Shown here piece after piece: positions 27,301-35,386 of a DNA stretch of 64,000 nt. Origin of the DNA: Arthrobacter sp. B6 (GTDB lineage: Bacteria; Actinomycetota; Actinomycetes; Actinomycetales; Micrococcaceae); contig NZ_KV467168.1 of assembly GCF_001663775.1 (NCBI RefSeq), positions 2,020,870 through 2,084,869 on the forward strand, in the 5' to 3' direction. Made by a program: the position numbers and the translations under genes. Below the pieces are notes generated by a model. It did not search any database and was not told where the DNA came from. It was given only the letters and a program-made list of their open reading frames with translations. Within the stretch, counting starts at the first letter, position 1, and every line of letters begins with the position of its first letter.

Positions 27301-27474
27301 GTGCCGGCCCTGCCGGCCGGCACCTACGAGTTCAAGGCGGCGCTGAACCGTAGCTGGGGCCTGAACTACGGGGCGGACGGGGTGCCTAACGGCGGCAACA
27401 TCTCCTACACGCACGACGGCGGCGCGGTCACCTTCCGGTACGACCACTTCACCCACCTGCTCACGGCGGGCTAG
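24358..27474 (+). CDS. Secreted GH13 alpha-amylase with two C-terminal X25-like modules
   Basis: About 1038 residues. A signal peptide with a hydrophobic run of Ala (40-56) ends at AHA. Catalytic GH13 regions are DIITNH (199-204), GFRIDTMKH with nucleophile Asp334, FMFGEVF with acid/base Glu368, and FLGNHD (435-439). Residues from about 610 to 840 look like two Ig-like or FN3-like modules. The last ~195 hold two repeats, each with a GDLNLQMGCGEWDPAC-like start and FKAALN-SWGLNYGADG, matching pullulanase X25 modules that help bind alpha-glucans. GTG 24358 has AGGAAGG 10 nt upstream; an earlier in-frame GTG at 24292 lacks one. It would cleave starch outside the cell. Confidence 0.9.
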   Translation: MKSRTPKGSTPSLRPAAQSRPTSRRKPLRRTASFRAAASILAAAVAAAAAVLPAHAAPGPKNPGSSSAFHSLRAPVTDENFYFVMADRFSNGDTANDDGGLGPDPMVSGFDPTKKGFYNGGDLAGLLDKIDYIQGLGTTSIWLTPSFKNKAVQPEDKSAGYHGYWITDFTQIDPHLGTNDELQALIDEAHSRGMKVYFDIITNHTADVIGYEEGARKSYISKDAEPYRTKAGVEFDDRDFAGTKEFPELDPATSFPYVPVLEPGEEELKVPGWLNDPSLYHNRGDTTFVGEDSYYGDFFGLDDLFTEHPTVVDGMEEIYKTWIGEFGVDGFRIDTMKHVNNEFWQEFGPEVLSYAKAQGKDEFFMFGEVFDSTKSFTSQFTTRNEMQAVLDFPFQDAARNFASKSQDTRSLEAFFAGDDWYTDADSNVYQLPTFLGNHDMGRIGSFIAADNPGSTDAEQVARDQLAHELMYFSRGNPVIYYGDEQGFTGPGGDQDARQTLFASQVPEYLDDDLLGTDATHAADNFNAGHPLYAKISQLAALTKEHPALRDGAHQHRHASEGPGIYAFSRTDAEDQREYVVALNNSEQPQTAGVPSYIGKRNYTRIYGGAAEEVKTSADGTLTVTVPPLSAVVYQSSGRIPHSKAAPAVELQGPAAAPADNGRIKVTADVGGTSFYEVTFEAKTAGGGWAPIGTDDTAPYQVFHDVAALDAGTALEYRATVLDNGGHTATSQSRAATVPAPILTLQKPVEGSSVQGSVELSATADPEKSGHVVSFERSVGDADWTAVGSDDSSPVYSAVDDIAALELPDGTEVRYRASMTGPGFSVVSEPRTVFVGEAPQPDSVTVAGDLNLQMGCGEWDPACPQAMMTLDPADNIWRLTVDLPAGQYEYKAALNGNWEVNYGADGELNGADIVLDHPGGPVTFRYDNSTHILSAVYASQQPNAVAIAGSLDDELGCAADWDPACDQAQLTLDPATLVWKLSVPALPAGTYEFKAALNRSWGLNYGADGVPNGGNISYTHDGGAVTFRYDHFTHLLTAG

Positions 27475-28399
27475 AGGGCGTGTCACGGGTCTGGGAGCGC
27501 ACGGTCTGCCCCAGGCCCGTGACGAACCGCCGGATGGCGAGCTCGGCGGTGGGCGGCTCGCCGAAGAACTGCCGCTGCAGCGTGGTGTCCGCAACATACC
27601 GGCCGCTCTGGAACCAGGCGATCATGGCGGCCAAGTCCTTGGCCGTGGGGCTGACCGGGCCCAGCAGCTTCCCCGCCGCCTGCACGACGCCGGCGGGGAC
27701 GGAACGGACCCTGAGGGTTTTGCCGGTGAGCCGCCCCGCAATGTCCGCGACGTCCTGCATCCCGACCGGCCGGTCCCAGCCAATGTCGATACGCCGGCCG
27801 TCCAGGCCCGGCAGGTCAACCGCCTCTGCAAGGTAGCCGGCGATGTCGGACGTGAGCACAAAAGTCACCGGGATCCGCGGCGACCCGATCCAGGTGAGCC
27901 GGCCCTTGCTGAACGGGTCGCCGCCGAAGCGCGTGATCTGGTCCAGGAACCCGCCTGGGCGGAGCGCCACGAACGGGACGCCCAACTCCTCCAAACGGTC
28001 TTCGGTCAGCTTCTTGTGCCAGAAGTGCGCAACCTCCGGGGTCTGGTCGCAGGTGAGGATGCTGGTCAGGACGAACCGCCGGACAGCCGAGCGGCTGGCG
28101 GCTTCGACCAGGTTGGCGTTGCCCACTGTGTCGGTTTTGGGGGTGTCGCCCTTGCGGTGCCGGGTGTAGCCTGCCGCCGAGGTGATCACTGCATCGACGC
28201 CCTCCATCGCCCGAAGCAGCGACCACGCGTCCAGCATGTCACCCCGTGCGATCTCCACTCCGGCGGCTTCGAGCCGGGAGGCGTCCGAGCCGGACCGCAC
28301 CAGCGCCCGCACCTGTTTACCGCGTTTGAGCAGCTCCGTAGCAACCTGGCTGCCCAGCATGCCGGTACCGCCCACCACCAATACGGGTCCGTCGGTCAT
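27461..28399 (-). CDS. NAD(P)-binding NmrA/atypical SDR family protein
   Basis: 312 residues. PVLVVGGTGMLGSQVATELLKRG is a classical GGTGxxG Rossmann motif, followed by VRALVRSGSDASRLEAAGVEIARGDMLD and VDAVITSAAGYTRH, typical of NmrA-like and NDUFA9-like SDRs. It lacks the canonical YxxxK catalytic pair, so it may sense or bind NAD(P)H rather than catalyse. GGAGGGACC precedes the ATG at 28399. Its 3' end overlaps the convergent amylase gene by 14 bp, leaving no room for a terminator between them. Confidence 0.82.
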   Translation of the reverse strand: MTDGPVLVVGGTGMLGSQVATELLKRGKQVRALVRSGSDASRLEAAGVEIARGDMLDAWSLLRAMEGVDAVITSAAGYTRHRKGDTPKTDTVGNANLVEAASRSAVRRFVLTSILTCDQTPEVAHFWHKKLTEDRLEELGVPFVALRPGGFLDQITRFGGDPFSKGRLTWIGSPRIPVTFVLTSDIAGYLAEAVDLPGLDGRRIDIGWDRPVGMQDVADIAGRLTGKTLRVRSVPAGVVQAAGKLLGPVSPTAKDLAAMIAWFQSGRYVADTTLQRQFFGEPPTAELAIRRFVTGLGQTVRSQTRDTPSSPP

Positions 28400-28508
28400 G
28401 TGGTCCCTCCTGTGCGCATCCTGCCAGCGGCGGTCCGGTTCCCCTTCACATTCTCGCTCCACCCCGGCCCGCCTGCCAGACCCGCGGCGGGACCCAACGC
28501 GCCGCCCG

Positions 28509-30770
28509 TCAGCCGCGGAGCGCCTCAGAAACTGCAGCCAGCAAAGCGTTGAACCTCGGGTTGGCAGGAAGGTCGTCGATGAACACCGGCTTCCCGTCCG
28601 GACCGGCCAGCGGGACCTGCCAGTTGGGATACAGCGCCTCGTTGGTGCCGGGCTGGTTCTGCACCCGCCGCTCCCCCACAGCATCCACCAGCGCCACTCC
28701 GAGCAGGACCGACGGCGACTGGGCCAGGAGGCGGTGCAGCGCCACAATCGTGCGCTCCTCACTGCCGTAGCTGCCGGTTCCCCTGCCTCCGGCCGCGTCG
28801 CCGCCCTCCGCCGTTTCACCGCTCTCGGGCAGCAGGCCGCGTTCGCGCAGCAAGCCCATCATCTTTTCCAGGGTGGCGGTGTGCTCCGCCAGTTCCTCGG
28901 CCTCGGAGCGTTCCAGCAGGCCCAGCCGGCTGCGCAGCGCCACATGGTCGCCGGCCAGGTAGCCGGCGGTGGGAGGCAGGTCATGCGTATTGACGCTGGC
29001 GAGGGCCTGTGCGCGGTACTTCTCGGGCGGCAGCGGCGAGTCGCCGTCGTTCTCAAACCACAGGATGGACGTCCCAAGGATGCCCCGCGCGGCGAGGTAG
29101 TCACGCACCCACGGCTCGAACGTGCCGAGGTCCTCGCCGATCACCACGGCGCCGGCGCGCTGGGCTTCCAGCGCGAGGATGCCGATCAGCGCATCGTGGT
29201 CGTATGTGACGTATGCGCCGTCCCGGGGCGAGTTGCCGGCCGGCACCCACCACAGCCTGAACAGGCCCAGCACGTGGTCCACGCGGATGCCACCCGCATG
29301 CCGAAGCACCGTTGCCAGCATGTTGCGGAACGGTGCATAGCCGGCCTCGGCCAGCCGGCCGGGATGCCATGGCGGCTGGCTCCAGTCCTGGCCCAACTGG
29401 TTGTACATGTCCGGCGGCGCGCCCACGCTGACTCCGGGTGCGAGGACGTCGCGCAGGGTCCAGGCGTCGGCGCTGCTCAGGTCAACGCCCACGGCGAGGT
29501 CGTGAACCACGCCCAGCCGCATCCCCGCCTGGAGGGCCGCCTGTTGCGCGTTCTTCAATTGCTCGTCGCAGATCCACTGCAGCCAGCGGTGGAATCCGAT
29601 CCGATCCGCCAGCTTTTCCCTCAGCGCCTCCGCTTCGGGGGAACCAAGTGCACAGTCCGGATCGGCCCAGAGCGGGTCCTCAGGCGCCAGGTCCTCGCGA
29701 ATGGCGGACCACAGCGCGAAGTCATCCAGGCCCTGACCCGAGATGCGGCAGAATTCGTCGAACGCCGCCTGCCGCGCCGGTGCCCGCCGGGCGTGGTACA
29801 GCAGTTCCAGGGCCTGGAGCTTGGCCGCGTACACAGCGTTGCGGTCCAGCCGCTCAGCGTCCTTGTTCAGCCCGTGGACCTGTTCCTGGAGCCGGTCCAC
29901 CGTGGCGCGCTTGCGCGGTTTCAAGTAGGCAATTTCGGGAATGGCCTCCACGCGGATGTAGAGGGGGTTGAAGAACCTGCGCGTGGAGGGTGAATACGGA
30001 GAGGGCTGGACCGGCGGAACAGGCTCCGCGGCATGCAGCGGGTTGACCAGGACATAGTCCGCTCCGCGTGAACCGCTGAGCGTGGCCAGGTCCGCCAGGT
30101 CCTCGAAGTCGCCGATCCCCCAGGACCGCCTGGACCGCACGGAATACAGCTGCGTGGCCAGGCCCCAGCCGCGGCGCTTGAGCAGCGGCTCGGCCGTGGT
30201 GAGCCGCGCAGGAACCACCACCAGCGCACCCTGGGCCGTGACGCCGTCGGACTCCGCGTGCAATGTGTGCCAGCCCAGCGGCAACCCCTCCGGCAAGGCG
30301 AACGTTGCCCGCCCCGTAGGCACACCGTCCACGTCCTGCGGCGCCACCCAGATGTCCTGCTGGACGGCATCCACGGGCTCGCCCGCGCCCGTTTCAAGCT
30401 CCACGTGCAGCCGGGCCGTGGCACCGTCCCGGACGTGGACAGGAACCAGCGCCGTTTCCCCCTGCTGGACCACGACGGCGGGCGGCAGCATCCGGCGCCA
30501 CGGCGCCAGCTCCGCCTCGGCCAAGGCAGCTTCGATCAGCTCGTTGGAATGCGCCGCCACCCCCAACGCGGCCAGGACCTTAATCAGCGTCTCCGGTGCG
30601 ACGCTGTGCGGCAATCCGTCCCAGCCATGGAACGACGTACCGACGCCATGCGCGTCGGCGAGGCGCTGCAGGAGATGCAAATCCACCGGCCCGTGACCTG
30701 CCGCCTCGCCGCCGCCAGGGGAACCCGGCGTTCCGGAGAATTGCGCGTACTGCTGGTCTGGAGCCTTCAT
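28509..30770 (-). CDS. malQ: 4-alpha-glucanotransferase (amylomaltase, MalQ)
   Basis: 753 residues, the length of long actinobacterial MalQ proteins with an N-terminal extension. GH77 motifs include RSRRSWGIGDFEDLADLA, GADYVLVNPLHA, YSPSTRRFFNPLYI, GMRLGVVHDLAVGVDLSSADAW, IRVDHVLGLFRLWWVP (catalytic Asp), GEDLGTFEPWVRDYLA (Glu) and ASVNTHDLPPTAGYLAG (Asp). It transfers maltosyl and longer units between maltodextrins in the cytoplasm and would process starch fragments made by the amylase upstream. ATG 30770 (MKAPDQQ) follows AGGCGGAC; the longer frame to 30932 is not used. Confidence 0.93.
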   Translation of the reverse strand: MKAPDQQYAQFSGTPGSPGGGEAAGHGPVDLHLLQRLADAHGVGTSFHGWDGLPHSVAPETLIKVLAALGVAAHSNELIEAALAEAELAPWRRMLPPAVVVQQGETALVPVHVRDGATARLHVELETGAGEPVDAVQQDIWVAPQDVDGVPTGRATFALPEGLPLGWHTLHAESDGVTAQGALVVVPARLTTAEPLLKRRGWGLATQLYSVRSRRSWGIGDFEDLADLATLSGSRGADYVLVNPLHAAEPVPPVQPSPYSPSTRRFFNPLYIRVEAIPEIAYLKPRKRATVDRLQEQVHGLNKDAERLDRNAVYAAKLQALELLYHARRAPARQAAFDEFCRISGQGLDDFALWSAIREDLAPEDPLWADPDCALGSPEAEALREKLADRIGFHRWLQWICDEQLKNAQQAALQAGMRLGVVHDLAVGVDLSSADAWTLRDVLAPGVSVGAPPDMYNQLGQDWSQPPWHPGRLAEAGYAPFRNMLATVLRHAGGIRVDHVLGLFRLWWVPAGNSPRDGAYVTYDHDALIGILALEAQRAGAVVIGEDLGTFEPWVRDYLAARGILGTSILWFENDGDSPLPPEKYRAQALASVNTHDLPPTAGYLAGDHVALRSRLGLLERSEAEELAEHTATLEKMMGLLRERGLLPESGETAEGGDAAGGRGTGSYGSEERTIVALHRLLAQSPSVLLGVALVDAVGERRVQNQPGTNEALYPNWQVPLAGPDGKPVFIDDLPANPRFNALLAAVSEALRG

Positions 30771-30952
30771 GGATGTCCGCCTCGCCTGGTGTGATGGGCC
30801 CGAACTTACATTGATTCCTGCCACACGGGAGCCGTACAGCCCCCGCGCAAAACTGTTGGTTCCGATTATTGCAGGGGCAGCCGCGGACTGCTTCAACGGA
30901 TGGTTTGAACCGTTGACTTGTCTTGTGGACATCCCCTAGCGTTCCTGACACT

Positions 30953-30964
30953 GACAACGTTGTC
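30953..30964. promoter_or_regulatory. LacI-type operator upstream of levanase
   Basis: GACAACGTTGTC is a perfect 12-base palindrome, 21 nt before the GH32 start. It matches GACATCGTTGTC at 35263 and 35341 except for one base. TTGACT (30913-30918) upstream may be the -35 region, with a weak -10. Confidence 0.6.
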
Positions 30965-30985
30965 TATCCAAAATAGGCACGCGCG

Positions 30986-33706
30986 ATGAAGGGCGACCCT
31001 TACTCCATGCAGATCACATCACCCACAGTCCGAACCTGTTCGGCGCTCACCCTGGCCGGCCTCAGCCTCGCCGCAACGCTCGCAGGATCCGTTCCGGCCT
31101 GGGGCACGGCAGCCCCGGCAACCACGTCGCGGACGACCGTGACCGACACTGAGGCCGGCTCCGGAACACCGCTCGGCGGGGAGCAGTACAGGCCGGGCAT
31201 CCACTACACACCAAAGCAGAACTGGATGAACGACCCCAACGGGATGGTGTTCCATAAGGGCGTGTACCACCTGTATTACCAGCACAACCCCTCAGGCAAC
31301 ATGTGGGGCAACATGTCCTGGGGCCACGCCACATCCAAGGACCTGACGCACTGGACGGAGCAGCCGGTGGCCATCGCCACCGACGAGGAGCAGGACATCT
31401 TCTCCGGGAGTGTTGTGGTGGACAAGGACAATACCTCGGGGTTCGGAACCGCTGACAACCCGCCGCTGGTCGCCGTCTACACCAGCGCGTACAAGCCTGG
31501 CTCGCCGCACGCAGGACTCCAGGCGCAGTCCCTGGCGTACAGCCTGGATGACGGGCAGACGTGGACCAAGTACGCCGCCAACCCGGTGTTGAACCGCAAC
31601 TCGGCCAACTTCCGCGATCCAAAGGTCTTTTGGTACAGCACCCCGGATGGCGGCGGCTACTGGGTGATGGCCGTCGTCGAGGCCGCAGACCATAAAGTAC
31701 TGCTGTACAAATCCAACGACCTCAAGGACTGGGCGCTCCTGAGCGAGTTCGGGCCGGCGAATGCCGCGGGCGGACTCTGGGAATGCCCTGACCTCTTCCC
31801 GCTGGCCGTGGACGGCGACCCGGCCAACATCAAGTGGGTCATGGTGGTCAACATCAACCCCGGCGGCATTGCGGGCGGATCGGCCGGGCAGTACTTTGTT
31901 GGCGATTTCGACGGCACCACATTCACCTCCGAGACAACCAAAGGCAGCGATACCCTGCCCGCCGGAACACCATTGGCCGGCTTCAACAACGGCACCTACG
32001 ACGGCTGGACGGTAGCCAACGAGCCCGGAAACTGGAAGAACGGACCGTTCGGCGATGCTCCGGCAACCGGCTCGCTTCCGGGGCAGAACCCGGTGACCGG
32101 CTTCTCCGGGGCAGGACTGATCAACTCCTTCAACGACGGCGACTGGCCCGTGGGCAACATGGAATCCTCGCAGTTCACGGTCACCAGCGACTACCTGAAT
32201 TTCCTGGTGGGTGGCGGCCAGCACCCCCGCGTCTCGGACAAGCTGGACAACACTCCGCCGGCCGGCGACCTGCTGTTTGACGGCTTCGAGGTTCCGGATG
32301 GAACGTCAATGGCCGACGCCGGCTGGACCGGAACGGGCGATCTGGCACCCTCGTTCCAGCCCGCCACCTCCGGCGGTGACTTCTATATCGGAGCCAAGCG
32401 GATCAACACGTTTGAAACCGGCGGCGCACCGGCTGATGACAGGCAGGGAACCATGACGTCGCCGTCGTTCACTCTCTCCCGGGACTTCATGAGCATGTTG
32501 GTGGGCGGCGGACACCGGGCCGCAGGTTCAGGCCAGCAACTGGAGGTCCAGCTGCTGGTGGGCGGCAACGTGGTGCGCAGCCTGGCCGGAGATGAGGCCG
32601 GTGCCCTGAACTGGAAGGGCTGGGACGTCTCGGAGTTTGCCGGGCAGGATGCCCGGCTGCGGATCGTGGACCAGGCCACCGGTGGCTGGGGCCACCTCAC
32701 GCTGGACCACGTGATGCTTACCGACCAGGCAGCGGTGACGCGCTCCGACGAGACCACGGTGAACCTGGTGGTGGACGGCCAGGTGGTCCGGACCGCCACT
32801 GGTGCCAACAGCGAGGTCCTGGACTGGGCCTCGTGGAACGTTGCAGAATTCAAGGGCCGGCAGGCCAGCATCAGGGTAGTGGACAACAACCGGTTCGGCT
32901 GGGGCCACATCCTTGCGGATGAGTTCGTGGCGTCAGAGCAGGCGGCCACACCGCGGATCCAGACCTACGACTGGCTGGACTACGGCCGGGACTACTACGC
33001 CTCCGTGTCCTTTGCCAACATGCCCCAGGACAAACGCGTGATGCTGGGCTGGATGAATAACTGGGATTACGCGCAGGCCATCCCCACGTCGTCCTGGCGC
33101 AGCGCCATGTCACTGCCCCGGGAGGTGGGGCTGATCCAGACTCCGGCCGGGCCACGCCTCACCCAGCGGGCCGTCAAGCAGGTGGATGACCTTGCCACAA
33201 AGCCGAGCTACACGCAGAAGGGGGCCCGGGACATCACAGCGGGCACCACTGCGCTGCCGGCGGCTGCCTGGGGCCAGGTCCAGAGGATCGACGTCACCCT
33301 CGCTCCCGGCACAGCTTCACGGGCCGGAATCACCGTGCTGGGCAACGGCAGCGCCGCCACCGAGATCGGCTACGACCGCACCACCGGCGAGGTGTATGTG
33401 GACCGGCGGAACTCGGGAGACACCGGCTTCCACCCGCTGTTCACCTCAGTGGACTCTGCGCCAGTCACCCTGGACGCGGACGGTACCGTGACCCTGCGGG
33501 TGTACCTGGACAGGTCGTCCGTGGAGGTCTTCACCCAGGGCGGGCAGCGGACCATCACGGACCAGGTGTTTCCTGAAGCGGGCGCAGCCCAGGTGGCGCT
33601 CTTTGCCGACGGCGGCACCGCCCAACTGAAATCGCTCACCGTTACGCCGCTGGCGCAGTCGATGTTCAGCACGTTGACCAAGCCGGTCAAGGACCGCCAG
33701 AAGTAA
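30986..33706 (+). CDS. Secreted GH32 levanase / exo-fructanase with inserted duplicated module
   Basis: 906 residues (ATG 31007 is an alternative start; AAGGGCG lies before it). A signal peptide ends about residue 42. GH32 motifs are WMNDPNG with nucleophile Asp83, FRDPK (209-213) and WECPD with acid/base Glu266. The catalytic propeller is interrupted at about residue 330 by an insert of about 325 residues containing two related segments (LNFLVGGGQHP near 404 and MSMLVGGGHRA near 502, and the pairs GWGHLTLDHV and GWGHILADEF). GH32 sequence resumes at YDWLDYGRDYYASVSF and LGWMNNW, followed by the usual C-terminal beta-sandwich with VYLDRSSVEVF. It releases fructose from levan or inulin for the importer at 35387. 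Confidence 0.9.
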   Translation: MKGDPYSMQITSPTVRTCSALTLAGLSLAATLAGSVPAWGTAAPATTSRTTVTDTEAGSGTPLGGEQYRPGIHYTPKQNWMNDPNGMVFHKGVYHLYYQHNPSGNMWGNMSWGHATSKDLTHWTEQPVAIATDEEQDIFSGSVVVDKDNTSGFGTADNPPLVAVYTSAYKPGSPHAGLQAQSLAYSLDDGQTWTKYAANPVLNRNSANFRDPKVFWYSTPDGGGYWVMAVVEAADHKVLLYKSNDLKDWALLSEFGPANAAGGLWECPDLFPLAVDGDPANIKWVMVVNINPGGIAGGSAGQYFVGDFDGTTFTSETTKGSDTLPAGTPLAGFNNGTYDGWTVANEPGNWKNGPFGDAPATGSLPGQNPVTGFSGAGLINSFNDGDWPVGNMESSQFTVTSDYLNFLVGGGQHPRVSDKLDNTPPAGDLLFDGFEVPDGTSMADAGWTGTGDLAPSFQPATSGGDFYIGAKRINTFETGGAPADDRQGTMTSPSFTLSRDFMSMLVGGGHRAAGSGQQLEVQLLVGGNVVRSLAGDEAGALNWKGWDVSEFAGQDARLRIVDQATGGWGHLTLDHVMLTDQAAVTRSDETTVNLVVDGQVVRTATGANSEVLDWASWNVAEFKGRQASIRVVDNNRFGWGHILADEFVASEQAATPRIQTYDWLDYGRDYYASVSFANMPQDKRVMLGWMNNWDYAQAIPTSSWRSAMSLPREVGLIQTPAGPRLTQRAVKQVDDLATKPSYTQKGARDITAGTTALPAAAWGQVQRIDVTLAPGTASRAGITVLGNGSAATEIGYDRTTGEVYVDRRNSGDTGFHPLFTSVDSAPVTLDADGTVTLRVYLDRSSVEVFTQGGQRTITDQVFPEAGAAQVALFADGGTAQLKSLTVTPLAQSMFSTLTKPVKDRQK

Positions 33707-33737
33707 CCTAGTCCGCCCCGGGTTCGCCGTCTCACGA

Positions 33738-33794
33738 CCCGGGCTTGTCCGCGGTTCCCTGCCTTGAAGGTTCGGAACCGCGGACAAGCCCGGG
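33738..33794. repeat. Dispersed long inverted repeat, family B copy 1
   Basis: A perfect 21-nt arm (33738-33758) pairs with 33774-33794 around a 15-nt loop. The arm contains GCTTGTCCGCGGTTC, which recurs in the inverted repeat at 63582-63632. It lies between the converging levanase and monooxygenase genes. It could also terminate both, although no T-run follows. Confidence 0.7.
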
Positions 33795-33833
33795 TTTGGC
33801 GTCTGAGGAGTGGGTGGTCTGAGGAGTGGGTGG

Positions 33834-34127
33834 TCAGGCGACCGGCTGGAGCCAGGTCAGCACGGAACCGTCCTCTTCAATCAGGTCCGCGAGCTCGCCG
33901 TTGAACCGTGCGCCGTAATCCGCGCTGATGTGCTCCTGGAAAGCCGCGTCGTCCTCGTAGACCTCGAACACGAAGTACTCGCGGGGATTCGTTTCCCGCG
34001 TGTACGGCAGGAATAGCTCGTTTCCCGGTTCCCTCCTCACCTCTTCGGTCAGTTCCCGCATCATCTCCGCGACCCGGTCTTCGCTGCCGGGCTTGACGGT
34101 GAATTCGGCGTAGAGCGTCTTAGTCAT
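33834..34127 (-). CDS. Antibiotic biosynthesis monooxygenase (ABM/YgiN-like) family protein
   Basis: 97 residues, a single dimeric ferredoxin-like ABM domain. LYAEFTVKPGSEDRVAEMMRELTEEVRREPG and REYFVFEVYEDDAAFQEHISADYGARF match putative quinol monooxygenases, with the conserved His in FQEHISA. Members act on quinols or haem, often under stress, and the substrate cannot be told. GAAGGAAC precedes the ATG. It lies 96 nt downstream of the LacI gene and could be its operon partner or independent. Confidence 0.85.
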   Translation of the reverse strand: MTKTLYAEFTVKPGSEDRVAEMMRELTEEVRREPGNELFLPYTRETNPREYFVFEVYEDDAAFQEHISADYGARFNGELADLIEEDGSVLTWLQPVA

Positions 34128-34223
34128 GGTTGTTCCTTCTGGGTTGGTTCGACAAGGGTGTTGGTTCGGCCGTGGACTGGCGCTGTGGGGGTGGGAGCTG
34201 TTGCGGATCCGGGGCTGCCGCGT

Positions 34224-35267
34224 TCAGGCGGCCGGCGGGAGTTCGCCGGAGCCGCGCTGGATGAGTTCGGAGGGGACTATGTACGTCTGCGCCGGCTGGT
34301 CGTCGCCGTCGATCCTGGCAAGCAGCCGCTCAGCTGCCAGCTTCCCGATCCTGTCGGGGTGTTGTGCGATGACAGTGATGCCGGGGTCCATCATGTCCGC
34401 AAGCGTGAAGTCGTCGAACCCCACCAGTGCAGTGCCCCGGCTCGCTCCGAGCTCCTTGAGCGCCCGCATGGCACCAAAGGTGATCAGGTTCTGGCTGGAG
34501 AAAATCGCCGTGGGCGGGTTCTCTGCATTCATCAGTTCGAGCGCTGCCTGCCGGGCCAACTCCTCGTTATGAAGACCTTCGCGGACCGGAACGGACGATG
34601 TCGGGATGCCCGCCCTGCCCAGCTCCTCAAGGAAGCCGCGCCGCCGTTCCCGGGCTGTTTGGATATCCGTGCGGTCACCCAAATAGGCAAGTTTGGTGTG
34701 TCCGTGAGCCATCAGGTGGGTCGCCGCCCGGGCAGCTCCGACGGCGTTGTCCGTCACCACGGCGTCTGCTTCGATTCCCACGGGTTCGCGGTCAATAAAC
34801 ACCATGGGCAGGTCCCGGGAATGCTCCGGGATGACGTACGCCTGGCTTTTGGCAATCGGCGTGAGGACCAGGCCATCCACGCGCCGGCCAAGGAAAGCGG
34901 CCACAAGCGACTTTTCCCGTTCCGGGTCATCATCGAGGCTTGCTGCGAAGACGGCAATCCCGCGGGCAGCCAAGGCGTCTTCGAGCGCGCGATGGATCTC
35001 GCTGCTGAACGGGTTGGCCACGCTGGGAAGCAGGAGCCCGATCGACAGGGTCTGCCGCCCCGCGCGCCGGAGACTTCCGGCGGCCATGTCCAGCTGGTAG
35101 TTGAGCTGCTGGGACGCGCCCAAGACCCGTTGCCGGGTGGCCTCTGAAACACCCGGCTCGTCGTTCATCACCCGGGAAACGGTCTTAATGCCCACGCCCG
35201 CCAGCGCAGCGACATGGCGCATCGTTGGCCGGTCCTTTGCCGGGGCTGCTTGGTAACGATTAGACAT
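34224..35267 (-). CDS. LacI-family regulator of the fructose/fructan genes
   Basis: 347 residues. The helix-turn-helix and hinge, RPTMRHVAALAGVGIKTVSRVMNDEPGVSEATR followed by LDMAAGSLRR, is followed by a periplasmic-binding-like effector domain (IGLLLPSVANPFSSEIHRALE, DGLVLTPIAKSQ, GFDDFTLADMMDPGITVIAQHPDRIG). It is divergent from the fructose-type ABC operon, with 119 bp between starts. GACATCGTTGTC overlaps its own start codon and a longer palindrome lies before the transporter gene, so autoregulation and repression of the transporter are likely. The same site precedes the levanase. The effector is probably fructose or a phosphorylated derivative (inferred). ATG 35267 is chosen; earlier in-frame ATGs exist at 35276-35294. 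Confidence 0.88.
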   Translation of the reverse strand: MSNRYQAAPAKDRPTMRHVAALAGVGIKTVSRVMNDEPGVSEATRQRVLGASQQLNYQLDMAAGSLRRAGRQTLSIGLLLPSVANPFSSEIHRALEDALAARGIAVFAASLDDDPEREKSLVAAFLGRRVDGLVLTPIAKSQAYVIPEHSRDLPMVFIDREPVGIEADAVVTDNAVGAARAATHLMAHGHTKLAYLGDRTDIQTARERRRGFLEELGRAGIPTSSVPVREGLHNEELARQAALELMNAENPPTAIFSSQNLITFGAMRALKELGASRGTALVGFDDFTLADMMDPGITVIAQHPDRIGKLAAERLLARIDGDDQPAQTYIVPSELIQRGSGELPPAA

Positions 35268-35274
35268 CGTTGTC
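35263..35274. promoter_or_regulatory. LacI-type operator overlapping the regulator's start codon
   Basis: GACATCGTTGTC lies across the ATG (35265-35267) of the LacI gene. Binding here would block the regulator's own transcription. Confidence 0.55.
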
Positions 35275-35336
35275 ATGACTTCGTCCTTCATCATCGAATT
35301 TACCTTGACTATAGCGTGTGACGCTGATTACATGAT

Positions 35337-35356
35337 GCCTGACATCGTTGTCAGGC
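35337..35356. promoter_or_regulatory. LacI-type operator of the fructose ABC operon
   Basis: GCCTGACATCGTTGTCAGGC is a 20-base palindrome broken only at its centre, 30 nt before the binding-protein start. TTGACT (35305-35310) and TACATG (35329-35334) upstream form a possible weak promoter. The site is 78 bp centre-to-centre from the one at 35263. Confidence 0.65.
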
Positions 35357-35386
35357 ACGGGACGTGCCACGAACACAGGAGATTCA

